Source of the DNA: Kangiella sp.
GTDB lineage: Bacteria > Pseudomonadota > Gammaproteobacteria > Enterobacterales > Kangiellaceae
Assembly: GCA_026195755.1 (NCBI GenBank)
Contig: JAPHRL010000203.1
Span: 1 to 6,652, forward strand
Length of the DNA: 6,652 bases
Direction of reading: 5' to 3'
Part shown: piece after piece, positions 1 to 6,290 of the stretch
Layout of the letters: each line of letters opens with the position of its first letter
How positions within the stretch are numbered: position 1 is the first letter of the stretch
The notes under the pieces: model-generated
The model's input: the letters and a program-made list of their open reading frames with translations, nothing else
Database searches by the model: none
Told to the model about the DNA's origin: nothing
Position numbers and translations under genes: made by a program

Positions 1-2098
1 GGTTGTAGCGGCCTAAAAGCCGCCAATTATCTTTGATCGGCCAGGCAAAAGCCAGCTCTGCTTCTTCTTGCCTTCTGTCCAGACGTTCGCGATAGCGATG
101 GCCTAGATTAATAATATGGTTAGGTTCTGGCTCGTAGTGCATATTAACCAGACCGTGAGTGGTGTTATTGGTCTGGTCGTCCCACTCAATGACGGATTTA
201 AACTCAATAGAATCAGTCCAGCGCCAGTTAATCTCGGCCAGCAGTCCCGATTGCTTCTCAGTTTCGCGCCCCACAGAGTCCAGTAATTGCACCTGACGAT
301 CTGCTAAATAGACAATGCGACCTAGCGACATAGACACTTTTTCGCGTCCTTCGCCATCTAGAATACGACTGGTTAAGGCACCGCTAATCTGATTAGCATC
401 GCCAATTCGATCGATACCACTGAAACGATTAGTACTGAATAGTTGCGTAAAGTTAAAGGTCGGCAAGCTGGTGTCGTAAATGCCAATATCGCTTTGCGCT
501 TCGTAGGGGGTGTATAAATAGAACAGTCTTGGTTCTAAAGTATGCGTATAGCGTTCGTTTCCCACATCCATGAAGCGTTCGAAATAAAGGCCAGTATCAA
601 CTGATGCTGTTGGCAATGTGCGAGTTAAGTGGTCGACATTGCCGGTGAGATCTTTTTGCTGATAATGAGTCACTGAATAACGAAGTTGTGGCCTAAAAAA
701 GCTATAGAGGGTTTCATGGCTCCAGCCAATATTCGGTTCCAGGTGGTAGCGATTGGCGGTAATTGCATTGTCTTTGTCGAAACGAGTCAGTTCCGTCTGG
801 ATATTGGCATGAAAGCCATTGTCTGCAGGTTCAAAAAAGCGTGTCATCTGGACACGAGGTGCAATGGTATAACGCTCCACCGGACTGTTCAGTAGTTGCC
901 AGTCCTGATATTCGGTACGGAAAAACCAGTCCTGGCTACGATGTTGGACATACAGGTTCTGCGACAAGATATCCTGATTACTGTTTTCCAGGCTACCGCC
1001 AAAGTCCTGATAATACCCATCATCGCTGACGTTGCGAGCCTTGATGCCGGTGCTCCAGTTATCGCTGATTTCGGTTAGATGTTGCACATTGTATTGCCAG
1101 CGTTTATCACCCAGAGCATTAGGGTCTTTGTCGTTAGGTAAGGCTTCAAAAAATAGCTCACCATGACTGGCTTCGGTTAAGTAGCGGAACTCGGTGCCCA
1201 ACATGGAACCACGTGATGTCATGTAGCGTGGAGTGAGCGTTAAATCATAGTTAGGTGCTAAATTGAAGTAATAGGGCACACTGACATCACGGCCATTGCG
1301 ATCCGAGTTACTAAAAGAGGGAGGTAAGATGCCGCTTTTGCGACGGTCATCAATCGGGAAAGTAAAATAAGGAAGCCAAAAAACGGGGACATCAGCCACC
1401 TTGACCACACTGTTATAGGCTTTCCCCCAGCCACTTTCCCGATCAATAACAATTTCGTCGGACTCAAAAGCCCAGCTTCGTTGATTGGTTGGGCAGGTTG
1501 AAAACTCAGAGTCAGACAGAGTTAAAACTTGATTGTTATCAATGGTAATCGTTTCGGCTGAGCCGTTTCCATTGTTGCTATAAAGGTGGAAGCGAGTGTT
1601 GCTGATTTCGGTTTTGCCCTCTAGGGCTTGATAGCTCAGGTTATCAGCACCGACGACAAAATTCTGGTTAGTAAATAATAAGTCACCTTCAGCTCGATAA
1701 CTTTGAGTCAGGTTATCGGCTGTTAGACTATTTGCGGTTAATTGTTGGCCGTCTTGCGAAACCACCACATTACCATCCAGATAGGCATTATCACCTTTTC
1801 GCACCGCATTATCCGAATAGACTCTAATCGGGCCTTGTTCTTCGCTCCGAACTGCTTGATAACGAATCGGCTCCATCGGCTCGCTGGGACAGGTGTAGAA
1901 CTCGGGAAACTTAAAACCAATGTCTTTGCTGACAAGCTCATTCTCATCAGTCTCTTCAGAAAGACTTTCCTTAGAGGATGCTGGTTGGCTTATGGTTTGG
2001 TTTTCAGAAGACAGGCCGGTCGCTGGCACAGAGGATGCCGCAAGCAGGAAGCCAGTCGCTAAAAAAGGGTGTACCCAGGGAGTTTTCTTGCTTACCAT
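1..2098 (-). CDS. lptD: LPS-assembly protein LptD (OstA/Imp), partial, C-terminus off the left edge
   Basis: LptD is the outer-membrane beta-barrel that, with the lipoprotein LptE, inserts lipopolysaccharide into the outer leaflet. An uninterrupted frame runs from ATG at 2098 to the window edge (699 codons seen; E. coli LptD is about 784 residues). An in-frame TAA 12 nt upstream leaves this ATG as the only reasonable start. Residues 1-26 form a signal peptide (MVSKK, hydrophobic FLATGFLLAASS, likely cleavage after VPA26). A Ser/Glu-rich stretch (about 27-60) leads to Cys70 in YTCPSEP. An OstA/LptA-like jellyroll follows at about 78-215, with Cys202 in STCPTNQR. The barrel begins at the family hallmark around 244-290 (YFTFPIDDRRKSG, then PYYFNLAPNYDLTLTPRYM). 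Cys70 and Cys202 correspond to the N-terminal cysteines that pair with a C-terminal Cys-Cys in E. coli; that pair would lie outside the window. surA usually lies downstream, also out of view. Family assignment is secure. Confidence 0.96.
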   Translation of the reverse strand, partial: MVSKKTPWVHPFLATGFLLAASSVPATGLSSENQTISQPASSKESLSEETDENELVSKDIGFKFPEFYTCPSEPMEPIRYQAVRSEEQGPIRVYSDNAVRKGDNAYLDGNVVVSQDGQQLTANSLTADNLTQSYRAEGDLLFTNQNFVVGADNLSYQALEGKTEISNTRFHLYSNNGNGSAETITIDNNQVLTLSDSEFSTCPTNQRSWAFESDEIVIDRESGWGKAYNSVVKVADVPVFWLPYFTFPIDDRRKSGILPPSFSNSDRNGRDVSVPYYFNLAPNYDLTLTPRYMTSRGSMLGTEFRYLTEASHGELFFEALPNDKDPNALGDKRWQYNVQHLTEISDNWSTGIKARNVSDDGYYQDFGGSLENSNQDILSQNLYVQHRSQDWFFRTEYQDWQLLNSPVERYTIAPRVQMTRFFEPADNGFHANIQTELTRFDKDNAITANRYHLEPNIGWSHETLYSFFRPQLRYSVTHYQQKDLTGNVDHLTRTLPTASVDTGLYFERFMDVGNERYTHTLEPRLFYLYTPYEAQSDIGIYDTSLPTFNFTQLFSTNRFSGIDRIGDANQISGALTSRILDGEGREKVSMSLGRIVYLADRQVQLLDSVGRETEKQSGLLAEINWRWTDSIEFKSVIEWDDQTNNTTHGLVNMHYEPEPNHIINLGHRYRERLDRRQEEAELAFAWPIKDNWRLLGRYN

Positions 2099-2226
2099 GT
2101 ATCCGTTATTTTACCTTCCGCTATTCGCCACCAACGCTTTGTTACATAGGTTTCAAGGCGCGGAAAGTGACCAAGTGATAGAATGGCACAATGATAAACG
2201 CTTATTTGCACAAATGAAAACCTATA
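2099..2226. promoter_or_regulatory. Divergent intergenic region between lptD and amgK
   Basis: This 128-bp gap must carry the promoters for lptD (leftward) and the amgK-murU-djlA group (rightward), since the genes are transcribed away from each other. I see no clear sigma-E consensus (GGAACTT with a TCAAA-like -10) on the lptD side, although lptD belongs to the sigma-E regulon in E. coli. An 8-nt inverted repeat, ATAGGTTT at 2146-2153 and AAACCTAT at 2218-2225, spans most of the gap and could be a shared regulatory element or chance. No small ORF or RNA is evident. The role follows from gene geometry; no promoter position is certain. Confidence 0.5.
2176..2184 (+). promoter_or_regulatory. Candidate extended -10 element for amgK
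   Basis: TGATAGAAT matches the extended -10 pattern TGnTAnnnT, with the hexamer TAGAAT at 2179-2184 about 43 nt before the amgK start. No good -35 box lies 16-18 nt upstream, but extended -10 promoters can tolerate a poor -35. This is a weak, pattern-only call. Confidence 0.25.
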
Positions 2227-3261
2227 ATGGAAAAAGATAGCCGACAAGAAGCTCTGAAACTCTGGGCATACGCCAAAATTCGTCATATCAATCCCGATGT
2301 TGGGACATTGCAATGGAGCATGGTGTCCGGTGACGCCAGTTTCCGCCGCTATTTTCGTTGGGGCAATGACCAGCAGAGCTGGATCTGCGTGGATGCCCCT
2401 CCTGAGCATGAAAACTCAGAGCTGTTCATTAAAGTGGCTGATATGCTGCAAGTGGTCAATGCCCCGCAAGTATTGGCGTACGATCTTGCTGATGGCTTCA
2501 TGCTGCTGTCAGATTTAGGCGATCAGCTGTACTTACCACTACTGCTCAATCCTACTGAATCGGCCCCAAGTGCTGATGCACTCTATAACAGTGCAATCGA
2601 TAGCCTGGTCACCATGCAGTCGATTGAGGGTGCTGATTCACTTCCAGCTTACGACAGCACTCTGTTGAATACCGAGATGGAGTTGTTCCGTGAGTGGTTT
2701 CTAGGCCGATATCTAAACTACCCCTTATCCGAACAGGAGCATCAGTTACTGGATAATACCTTCAAACAGTTGACCGATAATGCATTGGAACAACCGCAGG
2801 TATTCGTACATCGCGATTATCATTCTAGAAATATCATGTACATTGAAGGCCAAGAGCCGGGCATTATCGATTTCCAGGACGCGGTCTATGGCCCGATAAC
2901 CTATGATTTACTGTCTTTATTGCGCGATTGCTATATCCAGTGGCCGCAGGAACAGGTGTTAAAGTGGATTGATTACTTTATTGAACAATCACCACTTCCA
3001 CTTAATAAGCAGACTTTTTTAAAGTGGTTCGACTGGATGGGGTTGCAGCGCCATATAAAGGTTGCCGGTATTTTCTCTCGTCTCAATTTCCGCGACGGCA
3101 AGTCGGGTTACTTGAAAGATATCCCGTTAACCCTCAGCTATATACTTCAGCAAGCAGAAAACTATCCTGAAATGGCCAACTTCCATCAGTGGTTGCAAGA
3201 CACCATTATGCCGCTTTACCAGAAGCGGGTAGAAGAGGATGCGCTGGGAGTCGGTGCATGA
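2227..3261 (+). CDS. amgK: N-acetylmuramate/N-acetylglucosamine anomeric kinase AmgK
   Basis: AmgK phosphorylates the anomeric C1 hydroxyl of N-acetylmuramic acid (and GlcNAc) in the cytoplasm, the step before MurU in peptidoglycan recycling. The 344-residue protein has the aminoglycoside-phosphotransferase/choline-kinase fold signature. An N-terminal nucleotide-loop motif SGDASFRRYFR lies at about 34-44. The catalytic loop HRDYHSRN spans 195-202 with Asp197 as predicted base and Asn202 as metal ligand. IDFQDA starts at Ile214, with metal-binding Asp215. Length agrees with Pseudomonas AmgK (about 340). An in-frame TGA at 2215-2217 limits the start to ATG 2227. There is no good Shine-Dalgarno, and a TATAAT hexamer (2223-2228) overlaps the start codon, which is odd. 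The stop overlaps the murU start (ATGA), implying translational coupling. Other sugar phosphotransferases share the fold, but the murU neighbour settles the assignment. Confidence 0.93.
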   Translation: MEKDSRQEALKLWAYAKIRHINPDVGTLQWSMVSGDASFRRYFRWGNDQQSWICVDAPPEHENSELFIKVADMLQVVNAPQVLAYDLADGFMLLSDLGDQLYLPLLLNPTESAPSADALYNSAIDSLVTMQSIEGADSLPAYDSTLLNTEMELFREWFLGRYLNYPLSEQEHQLLDNTFKQLTDNALEQPQVFVHRDYHSRNIMYIEGQEPGIIDFQDAVYGPITYDLLSLLRDCYIQWPQEQVLKWIDYFIEQSPLPLNKQTFLKWFDWMGLQRHIKVAGIFSRLNFRDGKSGYLKDIPLTLSYILQQAENYPEMANFHQWLQDTIMPLYQKRVEEDALGVGA

Positions 3262-3950
3262 AAGCCATGATTCTGGCGGCGGGACGTGGCGAGCGGATGC
3301 GTCCGCTGACTGACGAGCGGCCCAAGCCATTGCTCAAGGTCAATGGCAAAGCGCTGATTGAATGGCATATTGAAGCACTTAAAGAAGCGGGTATTAGCGA
3401 TATCATTATCAACACCTCATGGCTGGGTGAGTTGATCCCGGAGTATTTGGGTGACGGTGCTTATTGGGGCGTGAATCTGAGCTTTTCGCCCGAAGAGCAG
3501 GCGTTGGAAACCGCCGGGGGCATTCGTAAAGCACTGGACTTTTTCGACAATGAACCATTCATTGTTGTTAATGGCGATGTGTGGACTGATATTGACTATA
3601 CCGCCATCGCTAAAACTCCCGAGAACAGCGCACACATCGTTTTGGTGCCTAACCCTGAGCATCATCCAGCAGGTGATTTTTGTGTTACCGAAGGCGGCAA
3701 AGTTAAATCAGAAGGTGAGCCTAAGTTGACCTTTTCAGGTATTGGCGTCTATCAGCCGAAGGTGTTTGCAGACCTGCCTGAAGATGAGGCGGTTCCATTA
3801 GGTCCGATCTTGCGCGAGTTGATGGAAGAGGATGAAGTGACTTATGAGCTATATCAGGGCCGTTGGCACGATATTGGCACACCTGAACGCTTGCAAAAAC
3901 TAAACGAAAGTTTTCAGCGCAAACTGAAAACCATTGAATTTAACTTATGA
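3258..3950 (+). CDS. murU: N-acetylmuramate alpha-1-phosphate uridylyltransferase MurU
   Basis: MurU converts MurNAc-1-phosphate and UTP to UDP-MurNAc, which re-enters peptidoglycan precursor synthesis after the MurA/MurB steps. The 230-residue protein is a compact sugar-nucleotidyltransferase. The N-terminus carries LAAGRGERMRPLTDE with PKP at 22-24 (Lys23 expected to contact phosphate). ETAGGI lies at 84-89, NGD at 105-107 (Asp107 a metal ligand) and WHDIGTPE at 203-210 (Asp205 a second metal ligand). There is no C-terminal left-handed beta-helix, unlike GlmU or long glucose-1-phosphate thymidylyltransferases; this fits MurU (about 223 residues in Pseudomonas putida). The reading frame is open further upstream to an ATG at 3189 inside amgK, but ATG 3258 puts the nucleotide-binding loop at the N-terminus as in the family and gives the ATGA overlap with amgK. 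A mannose-1-phosphate guanylyltransferase annotation is common for this family; context favours MurU. Confidence 0.93.
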   Translation: MKAMILAAGRGERMRPLTDERPKPLLKVNGKALIEWHIEALKEAGISDIIINTSWLGELIPEYLGDGAYWGVNLSFSPEEQALETAGGIRKALDFFDNEPFIVVNGDVWTDIDYTAIAKTPENSAHIVLVPNPEHHPAGDFCVTEGGKVKSEGEPKLTFSGIGVYQPKVFADLPEDEAVPLGPILRELMEEDEVTYELYQGRWHDIGTPERLQKLNESFQRKLKTIEFNL

Positions 3951-3977
3951 ATTTAATATAGAGAACGATAACAACGT

Positions 3978-4790
3978 ATGAGCTGGTTTGGAAAATTATT
4001 AGGCGGTGTCATAGGCTTTTCTTTTGGCGGGCCAATCGGTGCAATTTTAGGTGGTGTGGTTGGCCATCAAATTGATAAGAAAGGTGAAGAACAGCTAGAA
4101 CCTGGTTCGCAAGAGCGTGTGCAGGCAGCATTCTTCACCGCAACTTTCTCAGTAATGGGCCATATCGCTAAAGCAGATGGTCGCGTGACTGAAGTGGAAA
4201 TTCGCCATGCCGAAGAAGTGATGCGACGGATGGGCCTCGATCAGACTGCGCGCCAACTGGCTGTCGAATTATTCAGCCAGGGCAAAGCGCAAGAATTTGA
4301 CCTGCATGGTGTGCTGGAGCAATTTAAGCGCGAGTGTCACAGACGTCGCAACTTAATGCAGATGTTCATGGAAGTGCAGATCAGCATGGCAATGGCCGAT
4401 GGTATTGTGCATGAACGCGAAAGAGCCGTTTTGCATGAAGTCGGTAAATCGCTGGGCTTTCCGGGCTTTATGATTGATCAGCTGATAAAAATGGTGCAGG
4501 CTCAACAAAGGTTCTATCAACATTCACAGCAACAGGGCGGTCAGCATGGCGGCCCAGGCTATCAGGCAGCCAGCGGTCCTAGCGTCGAACAGGCCTATCA
4601 GGTGCTCGGCGTCAAAGCCAGCGATGATCAGCAAAGTGTAAAAAGAGCTTATCGTCGGCTGATGTCACAGCATCATCCTGATAAACTGGTAGCTAAAGGA
4701 TTGCCAGAACAGATGATCAAAATGGCTACCGAAAAGACGCAGGAAATTAAAGCAGCCTACGAATTGATTAAACGCCATAAAAATTGGTAG
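3978..4790 (+). CDS. djlA: Membrane-anchored J-domain co-chaperone DjlA
   Basis: DjlA is an inner-membrane DnaJ-like protein that stimulates DnaK ATPase activity and, in E. coli, influences envelope stress signalling through Rcs. The 270-residue product has three parts. Residues about 5-30 form a glycine-rich membrane segment (FGKLLGGVIGFSFGGPIG) like the E. coli DjlA anchor. A TerB-like helical domain lies at about 48-175, with two acidic motifs, AKADGRVT (Asp67) and AMADGIVHERE (Asp141). A Gln/Gly-rich linker (about 176-201) leads to a C-terminal J domain (202-270) with the obligatory His233-Pro234-Asp235. Length matches E. coli DjlA (271). It starts 27 nt after murU, preceded by a weak AGAGA ribosome-binding site near 3960, and probably shares the amgK-murU transcript. 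The proximity of djlA to lptD is conserved in E. coli, supporting orthology. Confidence 0.95.
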   Translation: MSWFGKLLGGVIGFSFGGPIGAILGGVVGHQIDKKGEEQLEPGSQERVQAAFFTATFSVMGHIAKADGRVTEVEIRHAEEVMRRMGLDQTARQLAVELFSQGKAQEFDLHGVLEQFKRECHRRRNLMQMFMEVQISMAMADGIVHERERAVLHEVGKSLGFPGFMIDQLIKMVQAQQRFYQHSQQQGGQHGGPGYQAASGPSVEQAYQVLGVKASDDQQSVKRAYRRLMSQHHPDKLVAKGLPEQMIKMATEKTQEIKAAYELIKRHKNW

Positions 4791-4824
4791 TTTAAACTAT
4801 ACGAAAGAGTTAAGTATGGTCATG

Positions 4825-4838
4825 CCCCAATAGTGGGG
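4825..4838 (+). terminator. Small GC hairpin after djlA, possible weak terminator
   Basis: CCCCA, loop ATAG, TGGGG forms a 5-bp stem 34 nt after the djlA stop. The following bases (AGTTTATAAAG) do not make a proper T-tract, so full intrinsic termination is doubtful. It may attenuate read-through from the amgK-murU-djlA group or be incidental. It lies 27 nt before the next start codon. Confidence 0.25.
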
Positions 4839-4854
4839 AGTTTATAAAGTATTT

Positions 4855-4860
4855 AAGGAA
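4855..4860 (+). promoter_or_regulatory. Ribosome binding site of the dUTPase gene
   Basis: AAGGAA lies 5 nt before ATG 4866, a good Shine-Dalgarno match at near-ideal distance. It supports this start over the internal ATG at codon 7. Confidence 0.7.
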
Positions 4861-4865
4861 ACGTT

Positions 4866-5507
4866 ATGCCAAACAAAGACACGATGATTAAACAAATTGC
4901 AGTGATGCTCGAAATGCAGAACGCAATGAACTCCAAAGTAAATGAACAGTGGTTCGAAAAAGGTTTTGAATGGTATCGTGCGATCTGGATTGAGTGTGCT
5001 GAAATGTTGGAACACTACGGTTGGAAATGGTGGAAACATCAAAAACCAGATGCCGAGCAAGTGAAAATGGAACTGGTGGATATTTTTCACTTTGGTTTGA
5101 GTTCACGCATTGATGGTGAGACGAGTTTTGAAGCTATCGCGGAAGAACTTACCAACGAAATGCTTGAGCCAACGGTTAAAGATGACTTTAAGGAAACGCT
5201 TGAAGTGATGGCAGGACAGGCAGTGATGTATCAACATTTTGATGGCGCCAGTTTCGCCGGTTGCATGCAACAAATGGAGATGCCCTTCGAAGAGTTATTC
5301 AAAAGTTATGTCGGCAAAAATACCTTAAACTTTTTCCGTCAGGATAAAGGCTACAAAGAAGGTACCTACATCAAAGAGTGGGATGGTCGTGAAGACAACG
5401 AAGTGTTGGTCGAAATTCTGAATAAACTGGACTCTGAAGAAGAAAATTTTAGACATCAGCTGTATCAAGAATTAGCCGACAACTATCCGCGTCCTGATAG
5501 TAAGTAA
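4866..5507 (+). CDS. Dimeric all-alpha dUTP diphosphatase (dUTPase_2 family)
   Basis: Predicted to hydrolyse dUTP (and probably dUDP) to dUMP, keeping uracil out of DNA and supplying dUMP for thymidylate synthesis. The 213-residue protein belongs to the all-alpha NTP pyrophosphatase superfamily and is unrelated to the trimeric beta-fold Dut of E. coli. The metal-binding acidic pattern is present: Glu43 and Glu46 in WIECAEMLEH, then Glu69 and Asp72 in ELVDIFHF. The tryptophan-rich YGWKWWKHQKPD (51-62) fits the uracil/substrate pocket region of this family. The late motif KGYKEGTYIKEWDGREDN matches the conserved C-terminal block of dimeric dUTPases known from trypanosomatids, Campylobacter and phages. 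It opens a second plus-strand group, with the sirtuin gene 23 nt downstream. No signal peptide or membrane segment is seen. Substrate specificity is inferred from the motifs. Confidence 0.85.
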   Translation: MPNKDTMIKQIAVMLEMQNAMNSKVNEQWFEKGFEWYRAIWIECAEMLEHYGWKWWKHQKPDAEQVKMELVDIFHFGLSSRIDGETSFEAIAEELTNEMLEPTVKDDFKETLEVMAGQAVMYQHFDGASFAGCMQQMEMPFEELFKSYVGKNTLNFFRQDKGYKEGTYIKEWDGREDNEVLVEILNKLDSEEENFRHQLYQELADNYPRPDSK

Positions 5508-5530
5508 CTTTTGAAGTAAAAAGTAGCTCA

Positions 5531-6268
5531 ATGGATATCGAGCAGGAAGTTCTCGATCGAATCAAAAACGCCAAACGCGTCTGTATTTTAACAGGCGCCG
5601 GCGTCTCCGCGGAAAGTGGTATCGCTACCTTCCGCGATGCACAGGAAGGCAAAGGATTATGGAGTCAATACGATCCGCAACAACTGGCCAGCATCGATGG
5701 CTTCCTCAAAGATCCGCAAACCGTCTGGCAATGGTATCAATGGCGAAGAGACGTCAACAAAGATAAACAGCCCAATCCAGCCCACCTCGCTATAGCTCAA
5801 TGGCAAAAGCACACCCAGCAAAACGGCACTCAACTTGTCAGCTTAATTACCCAAAATGTCGATGGACTGCACCAAAAAGCAGGTTCCTATCCTGTTACTG
5901 AACTACACGGTAATATCTGGCGTAACCATTGTCTGCAATGTAATCAAGTCCACCAAGCATCCGTTGAAGCAATAGAGCAGGTTCCCGAGTGCCAGCATTG
6001 TGGTGGCCAGGTTAGACCTTCCGTCGTCTGGTTTGGTGAAGCTCTCCCCAAACAAGCCTGGCGCGAAGCCGAAAGCGCAGCCTATTCATGTGACCTCTTT
6101 TTATCCGTAGGAACATCCAGCCAGGTTTATCCCGCCGCAGGACTCGCCGCACTGGCTAAAAGCCAAGGCGCTAAAGTTATTGAAATTAATCCAGAGCCGA
6201 CAAACAGTTCAGTGGTGGATTATCAGATCACAGGGAAAGCGGGTGAGGTGATACCGGCTCTAATATAA
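5531..6268 (+). CDS. cobB: NAD-dependent protein deacylase, CobB-type sirtuin
   Basis: Sirtuins remove acyl groups from protein lysines using NAD+, giving nicotinamide and O-acyl-ADP-ribose; bacterial CobB regulates acetyl-CoA synthetase and other enzymes. The 245-residue protein is full length. Visible motifs are GAGVSAESGIATFR (22-35) for NAD binding, TQNVDGLH (107-114), catalytic His126 in ELHGNIW, and zinc ligands Cys134, Cys137, Cys154 and Cys157. The acyl-substrate segment VVWFGE (165-170) is followed by GTSSQVYPA (194-202) and EINPEP (218-223). Tyr69 and Arg72 in WYQWRRD form the YxxR pair that, in SIRT5 and E. coli CobB, binds negatively charged acyl groups, so desuccinylase/demalonylase activity is likely alongside deacetylation. 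It lies 23 nt after the dUTPase gene with only a poor Shine-Dalgarno, suggesting co-transcription. The complete zinc site and catalytic motifs favour a regulatory deacylase over the NADase-type SIR2 domains of phage defence. Confidence 0.93.
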   Translation: MDIEQEVLDRIKNAKRVCILTGAGVSAESGIATFRDAQEGKGLWSQYDPQQLASIDGFLKDPQTVWQWYQWRRDVNKDKQPNPAHLAIAQWQKHTQQNGTQLVSLITQNVDGLHQKAGSYPVTELHGNIWRNHCLQCNQVHQASVEAIEQVPECQHCGGQVRPSVVWFGEALPKQAWREAESAAYSCDLFLSVGTSSQVYPAAGLAALAKSQGAKVIEINPEPTNSSVVDYQITGKAGEVIPALI

Positions 6269-6280
6269 AGCTAATAAGAC

Positions 6281-6285
6281 AAGGA
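6281..6285 (+). promoter_or_regulatory. Ribosome binding site of the GIY-YIG gene
   Basis: AAGGA ends 5 nt before ATG 6291, a clear Shine-Dalgarno that fixes the start of this short gene and supports its being translated. It lies in the 22-nt gap after the sirtuin gene. Confidence 0.65.
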
Positions 6286-6290
6286 TTGTT

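Noticed and set aside
686..1078. Short plus-strand frames of 60-88 codons
   Set aside because: They are antisense to the lptD barrel coding sequence, overlap one another in different frames and have no family-like features.
1742..2240. Two overlapping plus-strand frames of 106 codons each (1742-2062 and 1920-2240)
   Set aside because: They run antisense through the lptD signal peptide and N-terminal domain, show no recognisable motif, and the second runs across the divergent promoter region into the amgK start.
2092..2409. Minus-strand frame of 105 codons across the lptD/amgK junction
   Set aside because: It would cover the start of amgK and the promoter region in antisense and end inside the lptD start; the composition is non-protein-like and there is no ribosome site.
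3189..3257. Longer murU reading with 23 extra N-terminal residues from ATG 3189
   Set aside because: The extension lies in the amgK coding sequence, is unlike any nucleotidyltransferase N-terminus, and would bury the LAAGRGERM loop that normally begins the protein.
3934..3962. Possible sigma-70 promoter for djlA (TTGAAT, 17-nt spacer, TATAGA)
   Set aside because: Each box matches only 4 of 6 positions, and the predicted transcript would begin after the djlA ribosome-binding region, leaving almost no leader.
4791..4820. Possible promoter TTTAAA, 18-nt spacer, TATGGT ahead of the dUTPase gene
   Set aside because: Both hexamers are poor matches in AT-rich sequence; it cannot be told from chance, though some promoter in this gap is plausible.
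5449..5652. Minus-strand frame of 67 codons across the dUTPase/sirtuin junction
   Set aside because: It is antisense to two well-supported genes and has no recognisable domain or ribosome site.
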